A DNA stretch of 64,000 nucleotides from assembly GCA_964347765.1 (NCBI GenBank), contig CAYGAG010000002.1, positions 1 through 64,000 of the forward strand. The letters run 5' to 3'. Numbering within the stretch: position 1 is the first letter of the stretch; each line of letters starts with the position of its first letter. Below are positions 9,116 through 17,837 of this stretch, one piece after another. This stretch comes from CAYGAG01 sp964347765 (GTDB lineage: Archaea > Thermoproteota > Bathyarchaeia > Bathyarchaeales > Bathycorpusculaceae). The notes beneath the pieces were generated by a model that had not been told where the DNA came from, searched no databases, and was given only the letters and a program-made list of their open reading frames with translations. The position numbers and the translations under genes are program-made.

Positions 9116-10912
9116 ATGAGGCGACTCCGTCACAACGGCGTCTTAGTCCCGCATTCTTATGATGGAAAAGGTCTCGCCATCAGGGTGAGAGGAAAAAAGA
9201 TTGCACTGACGCCCGAACAGGAGGAGATGGCACAAGCTTGGGCCCGAAAGATTGGCACTCCTTATGCAGAAGATCGAGTCTTCGCCAAGAATTTCCACCG
9301 TGATTTCTCAAAGAAACTTGGGATACAAGTCGACCCTGGAGATGTAGATTTCTCAGAGATTCTTGCAGTTATCGAGGAGGAGCGAGAATCGAAAGAAAAC
9401 CTCAGCAAAGAAGAAAGAAAACGGCTGGCGACTGAAAGAAAAGCCAAGAGGGAAGAAAACAAGGAGTTCTATGGATACGCATGGGTTGACAGCGAAAGAA
9501 TTGAGATAGCCAACTACGCTGCGGAACCAAGCTGCATCTTCATGGGTCGAGGAAAACATCCCTTAAGAGGAAGATGGAAAGAAGGACCTTCTGAGGAGGA
9601 TATCGAACTCAATCTTTCTCCGGACGCCTCCAAACCGAAAGGCAACTGGAAAGACGTTGTCTGGCAACCTAACTCCATGTGGATCGCTCGATGGCGGGAC
9701 AAGCTCGCTGGCAAGATGAAATACGTCTGGTTTTCAGACTCCAGTACCATGAAACAGAAGAAGGACGTTAAGAAATTTAACCAAGCGAGGAAACTTCGCA
9801 GAAGTCTGCAACGTATCAAGAAACATATCAAGGAAAACCTTGACTCCAAGAATCCGAAGCGAAGAAAGACCGCCACTGTCTGCTACCTCATTGACGAGCT
9901 GAAGATCAGGGTCGGAGATGAGAAAGATCCAGATGAGGCTGACACAGTAGGAGCCTCCACACTTCGACCGGAACACATTCAATACAACGGCGACGGGACT
10001 GTGACTTTCAACTTCTTGGGCAAGGATGCAGTCCCCCACGTCTTCAAAATAAGCCTTCCAGACAACGTCATAAGAAACCTTAAAGAATTCTCCCAAAACG
10101 CGAACTCCACGCTATTCGATGGTATACGTTCACAGCAAGTGAGCGAATTCCTAGACGAGATGATGACAGGTCTCTCGGCAAAGGTCTTTCGCACCTGCTA
10201 TGCATCCCAAACAGTGGACACCAATCTTGAAGAGACCTTAATCAGACCAAAAGATCCCGACTATGCGAAGAAACATACGGCTAAAATGGCGAATCTCGAG
10301 GCTGCAAAGATCTGCAACCACCGACGCCAAATCCCTAAGAACTGGAAATCATCCCTGGAAAAGAGTACGGCACGCCTAGAGGACTTAGAGAGTCGAGCAA
10401 AGAAGCAGCAAAAGAAACTCAAGCTGAAGGCTAAGGAAACAAAAGAGAGATACAGAGACCTAGAGAAGAAACGAGAAGACAGAATAAGGGAGATGGAGGA
10501 AAAACTTGAAGCCTATCTGCAAGAACTCAATGACAGAAAACAACAAGGTAAACCTGTACGCTCCATCAAGCAAAGAATCGAATCTAAGCGTAAGGCCATA
10601 GTGTACCAGAAACAATTTCTGGCAAAACTTAAGGCTAAACATAATGAACGGATGAAAAAACTGAATGAGAGTATGAAAAAGCGAAGGAAACGGGATAAGG
10701 CAGCTGTAGAGAAACTGAGGCTTCAGATAGAAGCTAAGAAGGGAACACGGGATTACAATCTCACTACATCATTGAAAAGCTACATAGACCCGCGCATATA
10801 CTACGATTGGGGGAAAAAAGTGGACTACGACTGGAAGCAATACTACCCGAAAGCCCTAAGAAGCAAATTCAGCTGGGTCGAAGACAAAGAGAAATCTGTT
10901 GAAAGAGACTAG
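9116..10912 (+). CDS. top1: Eukaryote-type DNA topoisomerase IB
   Basis: 598-residue type IB topoisomerase that relaxes supercoils through a 3'-phosphotyrosyl intermediate. The catalytic set aligned to human TOP1 is complete: Arg265 (LKIRVGDEKD), Lys303 (FLGKD), Arg359 (AKVFRT), His402 (ICNHRR) and Tyr556 (SYIDPRI). The core lobe has IANYAAEPSCIFMGRGKHP, matching the eukaryotic N-terminal core. A long charged coiled coil (about 415-535) corresponds to the linker. The unstructured eukaryotic N-terminal domain is absent, as in Thaumarchaeota enzymes. The ATG follows GTGAGGCGA, and a TATA-like TTATATTC lies about 45 bp upstream. The gene stands alone. Confidence 0.96.
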   Translation: MRRLRHNGVLVPHSYDGKGLAIRVRGKKIALTPEQEEMAQAWARKIGTPYAEDRVFAKNFHRDFSKKLGIQVDPGDVDFSEILAVIEEERESKENLSKEERKRLATERKAKREENKEFYGYAWVDSERIEIANYAAEPSCIFMGRGKHPLRGRWKEGPSEEDIELNLSPDASKPKGNWKDVVWQPNSMWIARWRDKLAGKMKYVWFSDSSTMKQKKDVKKFNQARKLRRSLQRIKKHIKENLDSKNPKRRKTATVCYLIDELKIRVGDEKDPDEADTVGASTLRPEHIQYNGDGTVTFNFLGKDAVPHVFKISLPDNVIRNLKEFSQNANSTLFDGIRSQQVSEFLDEMMTGLSAKVFRTCYASQTVDTNLEETLIRPKDPDYAKKHTAKMANLEAAKICNHRRQIPKNWKSSLEKSTARLEDLESRAKKQQKKLKLKAKETKERYRDLEKKREDRIREMEEKLEAYLQELNDRKQQGKPVRSIKQRIESKRKAIVYQKQFLAKLKAKHNERMKKLNESMKKRRKRDKAAVEKLRLQIEAKKGTRDYNLTTSLKSYIDPRIYYDWGKKVDYDWKQYYPKALRSKFSWVEDKEKSVERD

Positions 10913-11082
10913 AAGAACATTAGTCTTTCATCGAGACATCATCTAGGCTTCCAGATGGATCTTGTTCAGAAACGCATTTCTCTCTCGGATATGGATGAGA
11001 AGAGAGTTGTGTTTGTAGGGAAGTGCAGCATTAGATTTTGAACTTGCTTCTACTAGCCAATAGACTATCTGATACAGAGCAG

Positions 11083-12348
11083 TTATTGTTCTCTGGTTTC
11101 TGGTTCATGAACTTTTGTGAGGGTAAGCACGAAGGAAGGTGCAACAAGGGTCGTGGCGACAAGGAAGGGTAACTGCGGTGAAACATGTTCGTACAATATC
11201 CCGCCAACCAGACTGCCTATCGCCATCACTATGTAGTTCGCGAAATTCGTGAAGCCGTTCACTTTTCCCCGCTGTTCTTTAGGGGTGAAGTCAGCTTGCA
11301 AAGCGCTGAAAGCCGAATTCATCATGACTTGACCCAATCCCACTAAGGCAAGGGATAGGAAGAGCTTCTGCATGTCTCCATTCACAAAAAGCCACATGGA
11401 AACTCCGAATAGCGCATAAGATATTAGCATAGGAATTTTCCTGTTTATCTTGTCCACAATCTTTCCTATTGGAATGGATAGAACTATCATCACGATGAAC
11501 AAGGTTGTTAGCATGAGGGACCAGAGAGTCTTATCTATCAGAAGCTCTTCTACAGCATAAACAACAAAGTAAAGCTGCACTGTGGCGAATCCAAAAGTCG
11601 TGATTATCAGTGAAAGAAACAGGTATAGCATTGATCTTGGGACATTGTTCCAAACGCCAAAGCTTTCCTTTAGGGCGGTTGGGTAGCTCTGCAGTAGCTC
11701 ATGTAATCTTGGTTTCTGAGCGCTTTCCACAGTCTCTTCTAAGCGCAGTACACGCAGAAATGCGGCTACTAGGAAGAAGGCTACAACGATACCGTAGCCT
11801 ATTCTCATGCCATCCAACAAGCCGAATCGATTATAAAGCAGGCCTGCCACGATCGGTCCAGGCGTCGTAGACGCGCTGGTTATGAGCATGATTATCCCGA
11901 ACCCCATACCTCTCCTTTCAGGCGGTACAGAATCGGAGATCATAGCCATCAAGGCAGGCTGGTAAGTAGAGTTGAACAGACTCATCAAGACTGCGCCGAT
12001 CAAAATAAAGTGCCATGAAGGAGCCAAGGCATAGAAGATATAGGAAAGAGCCACACCGAAGGTCATTGAAGAAATAAGCCATTTTCTACCGAACTTGTCG
12101 GCTAGGTACCCGCCAGGGAACTGCATGGAAGCCAAGGCCAAAAAAGAAGAGAGGCCTATCATGCCGAGAATTGTTTCTGTGGCACCCAAGTTCAAGACAT
12201 AAAGAGAGTAGTACGTAGCGGGGAGTTCCATAGCAAAATCAATCAAGATCCAACTGACCACAAGAACAGCATAGTTACCTCTGATGAATGAGAATTCTTT
12301 CCTCAAACCATCAGCAAGCGTCAATAGGCTTCTTCCTCCATACTTCAT
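11083..12348 (-). CDS. Major facilitator superfamily transporter
   Basis: 421 residues with about 12 hydrophobic helices. MFS motif A appears as GYLADKFGRKW (about 79-89), the second-half equivalent as GKIVDKINRKIP, and the loop PPERRGMGFG is typical of the family. The central loop (about 205-225) is charged. The organisation resembles multidrug or sugar-efflux MFS members, but no substrate-specific signature was seen. It is not related at the level of obvious sequence identity to the other MFS gene of this window. It is transcribed alone; the intergenic palindrome lies upstream of its start. Confidence 0.87.
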   Translation of the reverse strand: MKYGGRSLLTLADGLRKEFSFIRGNYAVLVVSWILIDFAMELPATYYSLYVLNLGATETILGMIGLSSFLALASMQFPGGYLADKFGRKWLISSMTFGVALSYIFYALAPSWHFILIGAVLMSLFNSTYQPALMAMISDSVPPERRGMGFGIIMLITSASTTPGPIVAGLLYNRFGLLDGMRIGYGIVVAFFLVAAFLRVLRLEETVESAQKPRLHELLQSYPTALKESFGVWNNVPRSMLYLFLSLIITTFGFATVQLYFVVYAVEELLIDKTLWSLMLTTLFIVMIVLSIPIGKIVDKINRKIPMLISYALFGVSMWLFVNGDMQKLFLSLALVGLGQVMMNSAFSALQADFTPKEQRGKVNGFTNFANYIVMAIGSLVGGILYEHVSPQLPFLVATTLVAPSFVLTLTKVHEPETREQ

Positions 12349-12460
12349 ACAGCTGTATAATCAAGTTTAGTCTTATGGGAAAAAGTGCCCAGCGTCGTGG
12401 TCACCATAATACATCCGTGCAGGGAATTGCGTTTGGCTTTATAAAGGGTGACTCACGCCC

Positions 12461-12483
12461 AGTAGTCACAATTTGTGACTACT
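12461..12483. repeat. Perfect 23-bp palindrome in a divergent/unclear intergenic region
   Basis: Two perfect 11-bp arms (AGTAGTCACAA and its complement) flank a single central T. It sits about 113 bp upstream of the MFS start and about 120 bp downstream of the acetyltransferase stop, both on the minus strand. A TATTTATAAA-like element lies about 20 bp to the left. Size and symmetry fit a dimeric transcription factor operator; as RNA it would fold into an 11-bp hairpin with an impossible one-base loop, so a DNA site is more likely. Confidence 0.55.
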
Positions 12484-12588
12484 AGATTCCTCGGCCTTAA
12501 TAGCAAGGATAACACGCAGCCATTGCCTCCTTGCATGTAATATTTGGTGAACTCTTTCCTGCATGACGGATGGTGTGTCTCAGATCTC

Positions 12589-12604
12589 TTTGACTAATGT
12601 CAAA
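12589..12604 (-). terminator. Short hairpin just after the acetyltransferase stop
   Basis: TTTGAC and GTCAAA form a 6-bp stem with a TAAT loop two bases beyond the minus-strand stop codon at 12607. There is no strong U tract next to it, so a role in 3'-end formation or mRNA stability is only possible. Confidence 0.25.
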
Positions 12605-12606
12605 GG

Positions 12607-13092
12607 TCAGTCGGTTTCGAGTTTCTTGGTCATCATGTGTGCGTCTTCTCCGTCTGAATAGTAGCCTTTAATTGTGCGGGTAACCTGAAATCCCAGTTTT
12701 TCATATAAGTCAACTGCGGGTCTATTGGACACTCTGACTTCTAGGAAACACTGTTTGGCCCTGTAAAGCAGCATTTGTTTCATGGCTTTTTTGACCAAGG
12801 CTTCTCCTATGCCTTTCCGCCTGTTCTGGGGAAGAACGGCGACAGATACTATATGCCCCTTTTTAATCAGTCCCTGAAGGCTGATGATGGATAGGCTGGT
12901 TTCTATGCGGCACATTATGTAACCAACGATCTCTCCATTATCCTCAGCAACTATGAAGGTTTCAGGGAATTTCCGATAGAGATCTATGAAGAAATAGTCA
13001 CTGTAATTCTCTGGCAAACACTTGCGATTAACATATGTGACACGATCTAAATCACTTGGCTGGAATTTCCGTAGTTTGAAAGCTTGCAGCAA
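12607..13092 (-). CDS. GNAT N-acetyltransferase, archaeal Ard1/RimI type
   Basis: 161-residue GNAT-fold enzyme expected to acetylate protein N-termini with acetyl-CoA. It opens with FKLRKFQPSDLDRVTYVNRK and the substrate-loop motif LPENYSDYFF, both characteristic of archaeal Ard1/NatA. Motif A for acetyl-CoA binding is VAVLPQNRRKGIGEALV (about 82-98). The end has LEVRVSNRPAVDLYEKLGF as in Naa10/RimI proteins. Length matches the single-domain archaeal family. An archaeal enzyme of this type has relaxed N-terminal specificity; the targets here are unknown. Confidence 0.9.
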   Translation of the reverse strand: MLQAFKLRKFQPSDLDRVTYVNRKCLPENYSDYFFIDLYRKFPETFIVAEDNGEIVGYIMCRIETSLSIISLQGLIKKGHIVSVAVLPQNRRKGIGEALVKKAMKQMLLYRAKQCFLEVRVSNRPAVDLYEKLGFQVTRTIKGYYSDGEDAHMMTKKLETD

Positions 13093-13154
13093 ACGTCATC
13101 CCCAGTTAATGTGATCATTGCCTTTTGAAAAGAAGTGTGTTGGCTGTTTCACAT

Positions 13155-14447
13155 TTAACCATTTTGAGAAGCTTGCTGTTCGCTTTCCTTGATTTCAGGC
13201 AGCGTGAAATTCCCATGAGGTATTACCCACACCTTTGCCTTTTTTCCAGCAATCTTAAAGGCTTCGTCTAAGGCATCATTCACTGCTCTAGCTGTCTTCA
13301 ATCGGAAAACGTTTTGAGCATAATAATCAGGCAGGGATGAAACTAGAATGACCTGCACTTTCTGGAAAGCTTTCAGCAGGTAGTATGCCTTGTGTCCGCC
13401 CAAGACAAAATTGCGTTTTATTGCCTTCTCAACGGCCCTGAAGCTCCCGTATTTGGTCATCCATTCATAGAAGATTTGGTTGCCATGGCCTTCCGGACAT
13501 TCAGCTACAAGAATCACCACTCCACCCCTTTTGACGACTTCCAAGGCGTTATGAAGACCCTTGTATGCCTGGAAGAGATTCACATCTGCCGGATGACCGC
13601 CAGCACTTACAACAACGATGTCTGCTTTGCGGTTCACACGAGCCCGGTACATTTGGTCCACAAGCCGCGTTCCTTCATAGAAAGCCTTCTCCAAATCACC
13701 GGCAAAAGCCTTAACAACCTCACCTTCGATGTTAACTACTACGTTCAAAATAAAATCTACCTTTGCAAGTCTAGCCGCATCCACCATGTCTTCATGAACC
13801 GGATTCTCCTTCAACATCCCTGTCCTGGCCTGCGGATTCAGAAACATGATATGATTCTGCTGTATAGTCTCTTCACCAGCAACTGCCGGTAAAACGCTCT
13901 TCCTGCCTCCGCCGTAGCCAGCAAAATAGTGAAAACATATGTCCCCAGTCAAGATCTTGACATCTGCTTCAGCAAAGATGCGGTTCAGATAGACACTTGT
14001 CCCATACTTCTCAGTTTTGCCCATAAAAACGTGATCCCTAGCTTTGCAGTCGTGACTTGCAGTCTTTATACGGCTGAACATATCTTTACCCAAAAGTCCT
14101 ATCGCTTCCTCACGCGTCACAGCCCTATGTGTACCACATCCAAAAATGATCGTTATATTCTGGTCTTGAACACCTTTATCGTTCAACTCGTCCAACAATG
14201 ACGGAATCATAAGATGGCTGAGGGCGGGCCTAGTTGTATCATCCATCACAATGGCTACTTTGTGTTCAGGCCTAACAATATCGCGCAAAGGTTTGCACCC
14301 TAAGGGTTCCCTTACTGATCTTTTGATCTCTGCGTTGACATTCGGCTTACCTAGCTCTTCTACAGGCCTGATAGAACCCAAGAAACTTCGTGTTGGGATT
14401 CTAGCACAAACCTCTGTTTTTCCATATGGAAGCCATACGTCAACCAT
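13155..14447 (-). CDS. larA: LarA-like nickel-pincer racemase/epimerase (DUF2088)
   Basis: 430 residues across the LarA N- and C-terminal domains. The residues used by lactate racemase are present: MDDTTRP (Asp70, Arg73), His107 in CGTHRAV, His173 in CFHYFAGYGGGRKS, Lys183 (attachment site of the nickel-pincer nucleotide) and His199 in QNHIMF. These sit one position from the Lactiplantibacillus numbering, so the enzyme is probably active. LarA homologues act on lactate, malate or other 2-hydroxyacids, and the substrate here cannot be assigned. The cofactor genes larB, larC and larE are not in the window. Transcribed alone, divergent from the hydrolase-pyrE pair. Confidence 0.85.
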   Translation of the reverse strand: MVDVWLPYGKTEVCARIPTRSFLGSIRPVEELGKPNVNAEIKRSVREPLGCKPLRDIVRPEHKVAIVMDDTTRPALSHLMIPSLLDELNDKGVQDQNITIIFGCGTHRAVTREEAIGLLGKDMFSRIKTASHDCKARDHVFMGKTEKYGTSVYLNRIFAEADVKILTGDICFHYFAGYGGGRKSVLPAVAGEETIQQNHIMFLNPQARTGMLKENPVHEDMVDAARLAKVDFILNVVVNIEGEVVKAFAGDLEKAFYEGTRLVDQMYRARVNRKADIVVVSAGGHPADVNLFQAYKGLHNALEVVKRGGVVILVAECPEGHGNQIFYEWMTKYGSFRAVEKAIKRNFVLGGHKAYYLLKAFQKVQVILVSSLPDYYAQNVFRLKTARAVNDALDEAFKIAGKKAKVWVIPHGNFTLPEIKESEQQASQNG

Positions 14448-14600
14448 ATCTGACCCTTCACTGTCAAACGTTAAAGGCTTTCACAAATCTTTTAAGTGTA
14501 ACGGAATCCGCGTCAAAGATCTTTTAAGCGTTCGAAGCGATAATCTTTTTAGGGATTCTATATGTCAATCGGAACCAAACTGCCCGACAAAAACGAAATA

Positions 14601-15281
14601 ATGTTTGTGTGGTTCAACAGATACGCAGGAGTGACGCTCAAGACTCCCACTAAGACTTTGGTCATTGATCCCGTTGAGGTGAAACCTCGCAACCTCAGAG
14701 ATGTAGATGCCACTCTGATCACCCATGAACATTACGACCATTTGGACCAACCACTCGTCACCGAACTATACAAGCTTTCGCAGTGTGATATTGTTGCTGA
14801 TCCCACTTCCACTATGAGGCTGAAGAACACGATTCCTGAGGAGAAGCTGCATGAAGTCCAACCAGGCTCTGAAGTCAAATTTGGGAAAGTCTTGGTGAAA
14901 GCAGAAAAATGTAATCATCAACAAGCAGCTACTCCAGTAACCTTCATGATCACAAGTGAGGATGCAGTCAAAGTCTACCACACCGCAGATAGCCTTCCGT
15001 TCCCAGAGATGGCTGAACTCGGGGAAAGGGAAAGACCTGACGTTGTCTTCTGCACTATCGGCATAGCCCCAGGCACATCACCAGAGACTGGACTAGAAAT
15101 TGTAAAACTGATAAAGCCGAAAGTGGCCGTCCCTTACCACACAGGCAAAACCGAAGACTTGGAAAAGTTCTCTCAGCTTCTGAAAAAAGATATACCAGAC
15201 ATCAAATGCTTAATCCCAGAAGTAGGCAAAATCTACCAAGTCTCAAAGAGGAAGGGAAAACTTGTCCCCGAAGAAAAATAG
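14601..15281 (+). CDS. Metal-dependent hydrolase, UPF0173-like metallo-beta-lactamase fold
   Basis: About 226 residues. The zinc-binding motif THEHYDHLD (about 43-51) is the HxHxDH signature. A later region has VYHTADSLPFPEM (the DxG-like zinc ligand zone), and VAVPYHTGKTED near the end supplies the last His. Family members of this size begin with a strand immediately at the N-terminus (here MFVWFNRYAGVTLKT), which favours ATG 14601 over an in-frame ATG 14562 that adds 13 residues. The pyrE start lies inside its 3' end, so the two genes are likely one transcript. The substrate is unknown. Confidence 0.82.
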   Translation: MFVWFNRYAGVTLKTPTKTLVIDPVEVKPRNLRDVDATLITHEHYDHLDQPLVTELYKLSQCDIVADPTSTMRLKNTIPEEKLHEVQPGSEVKFGKVLVKAEKCNHQQAATPVTFMITSEDAVKVYHTADSLPFPEMAELGERERPDVVFCTIGIAPGTSPETGLEIVKLIKPKVAVPYHTGKTEDLEKFSQLLKKDIPDIKCLIPEVGKIYQVSKRKGKLVPEEK

Positions 15282-15891
15282 GGAAGTCATAAAGACCGAT
15301 GTCTGCAAAGTTCTGAACAAGATAGGCGCTCTGAAGTTCGGAGCCTTCAAACTCACGAGCGGAAAGATGAGCCCGTACTATATAGACCTGAGAATAGTTC
15401 CGAGTTTCCCCGACGCCTTCGAAAAAATCTGCAAACACCAAGCAGATTTCATCAAAGAAGAAATAGGCCTCAGAAATCTTGAAAGAATAGCTGCAATACC
15501 GATCGCGGGCATTCCTTTTGCCTCCTTGATTGCTTATGAACTGAAGAAGCCGTTCCTCTACGTACGGAAAGGAGAAAAGCTTCACGGAAGGAAAAGAAGA
15601 ATCGAAGGAGCACTTACTCCAGGAGATCGAGTTCTACTCGTAGATGATCTAATAACAACAGGTCTCTCCTTGAGAAGCGCAGTCAAGGCTGTGGAATCTG
15701 AAGGAGGAGTAGTAAAGAATGCCGTTGTGCTCTTGGATAGGGAAGAGGGAGGCAGAGAAAAACTGAAAAAGGATGGAATAGAACTTCATTCGCTACTCAA
15801 GATCAGTGAAATCGCCAACAAACTTCACGATCTCGGTGCAATAGATCAAGACCAGTTGGAAACAATCTTGAGACAGATAAAGCTACAATGA
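15262..15891 (+). CDS. pyrE: Orotate phosphoribosyltransferase
   Basis: 209 residues. It catalyses transfer of orotate to PRPP to give OMP in pyrimidine synthesis. It has GAFKLTSGKMSPYYIDLR (orotate and PRPP contacts), the flexible-loop Lys-rich region RKGEKLHGRKRRIEG and the PRPP-binding signature RVLLVDDLITTGLSLRSA (about 123-140). The start is TTG at 15262, overlapping the hydrolase by 20 bp; no better start lies before the conserved region. The C-terminal helix (ISEIANKLHDLGAID) is typical of the stand-alone archaeal enzyme. A T6 tract at 15935 may end this transcript. Confidence 0.92.
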   Translation: MSPKKNREVIKTDVCKVLNKIGALKFGAFKLTSGKMSPYYIDLRIVPSFPDAFEKICKHQADFIKEEIGLRNLERIAAIPIAGIPFASLIAYELKKPFLYVRKGEKLHGRKRRIEGALTPGDRVLLVDDLITTGLSLRSAVKAVESEGGVVKNAVVLLDREEGGREKLKKDGIELHSLLKISEIANKLHDLGAIDQDQLETILRQIKLQ

Positions 15892-15934
15892 GATAATGCA
15901 AAATTCTCGCACGCACCAAGGAAACCAAAGGGCG

Positions 15935-15940
15935 TTTTTT
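15935..15940 (+). terminator. T6 tract downstream of pyrE
   Basis: GGCGTTTTTT about 45 bp past the pyrE stop on the plus strand. A U-rich stretch after a GC-containing segment is the usual archaeal intrinsic termination signal. Confidence 0.4.
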
Positions 15941-16108
15941 CTACACATTCGTTCCTTTTGCCTAAGTTATCTCTGCAGATCTGCTTACCCTCTATTCCAT
16001 CTTAGTATGTCTAACAGCCCTCCAATCGTCCTTCGCCTTGTTATCTTCTCGTAGATCATTGTCCTTAAATCTCTGAGCACGCGAATTAGGCACGCGACAC
16101 CCTCCAGG

Positions 16109-16146
16109 CGTATCTAATTTGGCCTTCGTATGAGATTAGAGATACG
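16109..16146. repeat. Imperfect inverted repeat in the convergent pyrE/tbp gap
   Basis: CGTATCTAAT (16109-16118) and ATTAGAGATACG (16135-16146) pair with a two-base bulge around a 16-nt loop. The 315-bp gap between the convergent pyrE and tbp genes (15892-16206) holds this element and the T6 tract, with no open reading frame of note and no recognisable tRNA. It may shape the 3' end of the tbp transcript; there is no direct evidence. Confidence 0.35.
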
Positions 16147-16206
16147 TCTACTTAGACTAGGAGTGTGCCTTCGTGAAAAACTTCAGTCACCTAAGAGAAC
16201 GTTCTA

Positions 16207-16785
16207 TTACTCGTAAAATATGAGTTCTTCGTCTTCCAATATTCCATGGAGTTTGTGCACGGCATCATAGACATCTTGTTCTTGTTTAGCTCCAGTACAA
16301 ACTAGTTTGCCGCTGGCAAACAAAAGTATGACAACTTTGGGTTCATCCATTCTGTAGATCAATCCTGGAAATTGCTCAGGCTCATACATCGTTCTTCCCA
16401 AGTTATATGCAGACTTCTCCAAATCTATCATTCCGCCCAAGCTTGCAGATGCCACAATGTTCTGGATTTTCAACTCTGGCTTGCTGATGATTATTATCCC
16501 GCCTTTCTTCAATTCCTTAATCACCTTTTTAACAGCCCTGCGGGCCTCTTTCTCGGATTTTGCTCCAGTACAAACCATCTTCCCAGAGTTGAAGATCAAG
16601 GTAGCAGTCTTCGGTCTCTTCAACCTAAAAACCAATCCCGGAAACTGCTCTGGACGATACTCCACACCCGGATAGCCCTTCACAACAGCGTTCAGATCCA
16701 CCTTCTGATTCAAGGTTGCAGAGGCAACAACGTTTTCGATCCTTATGAAGGCCTTACCCTTGGGCACGAAAATCACTTCCATCAA
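16207..16785 (-). CDS. tbp: TATA-box binding protein
   Basis: 192 residues forming the two direct repeats of the TBP saddle. Repeat 1 contains IENVVASATLNQKVDLNAV, YRPEQFPGLVFR and FNSGKMVCTGAKSE. Repeat 2 has IQNIVASASLGGMIDLE, YEPEQFPGLIYR and FASGKLVCTGAKQE. All the DNA-contacting beta-strand motifs are intact, and a short acidic tail (EDEELIFYE) ends the protein as in many archaea. The basal transcription factor works with TFB at the TATA elements seen across this window. It follows the signal peptidase gene by 8 bp, so the two are probably co-transcribed. Confidence 0.98.
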   Translation of the reverse strand: MMEVIFVPKGKAFIRIENVVASATLNQKVDLNAVVKGYPGVEYRPEQFPGLVFRLKRPKTATLIFNSGKMVCTGAKSEKEARRAVKKVIKELKKGGIIIISKPELKIQNIVASASLGGMIDLEKSAYNLGRTMYEPEQFPGLIYRMDEPKVVILLFASGKLVCTGAKQEQDVYDAVHKLHGILEDEELIFYE

Positions 16786-16793
16786 CCAAGTAT

Positions 16794-17486
16794 TTAGAAG
16801 TCTTTATAAAGCCTTAGGTTCAGGTAGCCTTCCATCTCATCGCCTTCTTCCAACTGATCTTCCTTGTCAATTGGAGGCTCTTTCACTGAAAACGCGGGGA
16901 TCACAAACTCCACAATAACTAAGATAGCCAGAAGGAGTAGTATGATGAACACGCCGAGGGAGTCCCGCATCAGAAGGGCAATATGGCCGATCCAAGGGAC
17001 TCTTAGAACAACTTTGCCTACGACGTAATCTTCCCGGACAGCCGTACTGTCTTCCTGAGCGTTGCCGTCACCTTTTGTTCTGAAAGAAATTAATCCATCT
17101 TCTCCGACCGGGTCTGTTCGAATAGCCCTGTGAACGATTAAACCTTCACCAGCACGAGGATTACGAAACACAATTATATCGCCTTCAGGATAGGGGGCGG
17201 CATTGATCTCTGCTGGCGCCACGCCTTGGATTATGATAAGATCTCCGACATGCAGCGTATGTCCAAATGGATGTGACAAACCATCGCAGTTCATATGTTG
17301 TATCATGCACATACTGCCAGAAGCCACAGCTAGAGCTGGATACTCTGTATTCAAAACTAATTGTGATCCATACCAGAAACCAAAGACTATGACGACCATC
17401 AAAACAAGTATTATGCAGGTCTGCACATACTCATTTTTCAACATTCTTCGAATTGATTTCCCATTCAACCTAGTGCCTTCCTTCAC
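16794..17486 (-). CDS. Archaeal signal peptidase I (Sec11-like)
   Basis: 230 residues. An N-terminal membrane helix (about 19-38) is followed by AVASGSMCM, with the catalytic Ser in box B. GDLIIIQGV, GDIIVFRNP and LIVHRAIR follow, containing the His that replaces bacterial Lys in archaeal and eukaryotic enzymes. RTKGDGNAQEDS and VVGKVVLRVPWIG form the conserved end, before a second helix (about 174-196). It cleaves Sec signal peptides outside the membrane. The start is GTG. It lies immediately upstream of tbp in the same orientation, an unexpected functional pairing probably due to compact layout. Confidence 0.93.
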   Translation of the reverse strand: MKEGTRLNGKSIRRMLKNEYVQTCIILVLMVVIVFGFWYGSQLVLNTEYPALAVASGSMCMIQHMNCDGLSHPFGHTLHVGDLIIIQGVAPAEINAAPYPEGDIIVFRNPRAGEGLIVHRAIRTDPVGEDGLISFRTKGDGNAQEDSTAVREDYVVGKVVLRVPWIGHIALLMRDSLGVFIILLLLAILVIVEFVIPAFSVKEPPIDKEDQLEEGDEMEGYLNLRLYKDF

Positions 17487-17660
17487 AAGTAGGCTCTGTT
17501 GACTTGGTCTTCCGCATTTTAAAACTTAACGCTCAATTCTGAAAAATAGGGAGGGAAATGGGCAGACTCAAGGAAACATATCTTCAGATACGGATTCCCT
17601 CATCATTACCCTGAGACTTGTAGATTCTATGATTGCTCTTGGTTTGAGAGTGCCCGATAT

Positions 17661-17837
17661 CTAAGCCGGAATCTTCTTCTTGCTCAATACTACTCTGAAC
17701 GATTTCTTACATTTTGGACAGTCGAAGAGTCCAATTTCCAGCTGCGTCCTTTTTCCCCTTTTGTCTGGGCGCCCTGCCATTTTCCACGCTTTTCTAGCTC
17801 TAGGAATGTTTGCTCCACACTTCGGACAGTTAGCCAT
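17661..17837 (-). CDS. Small zinc-knuckle protein resembling chromatin protein Cren7
   Basis: 58 residues. Two CPxC knuckles (MANCPKCGAN at the start, DCPKCKKSF at about 42-50) suggest one zinc. The stretch RKAWKMAGRPDKRG then LEIGLFDCPKCKKSFRVVL aligns with Cren7 (WALAPKGRKG, IGLF, then GKYFRHKL), including the aromatic and Arg positions used on DNA. The protein is basic, as expected of a DNA binder. An ideal ribosome site (GGAGG) lies 8 bp upstream of the ATG. No other gene occupies this stretch. Cren7 itself lacks the cysteines, so this would be a zinc-stabilised relative; that is inference from remembered sequence. An aKMT-like lysine methyltransferase gene lies 4 kb away. Confidence 0.72.
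   Translation of the reverse strand: MANCPKCGANIPRARKAWKMAGRPDKRGKRTQLEIGLFDCPKCKKSFRVVLSKKKIPA

Noticed and set aside
13392..13892. 166-codon frame on the plus strand inside larA
   Set aside because: It is entirely antisense to a well-supported LarA gene with intact catalytic residues; the composition is not protein-like.
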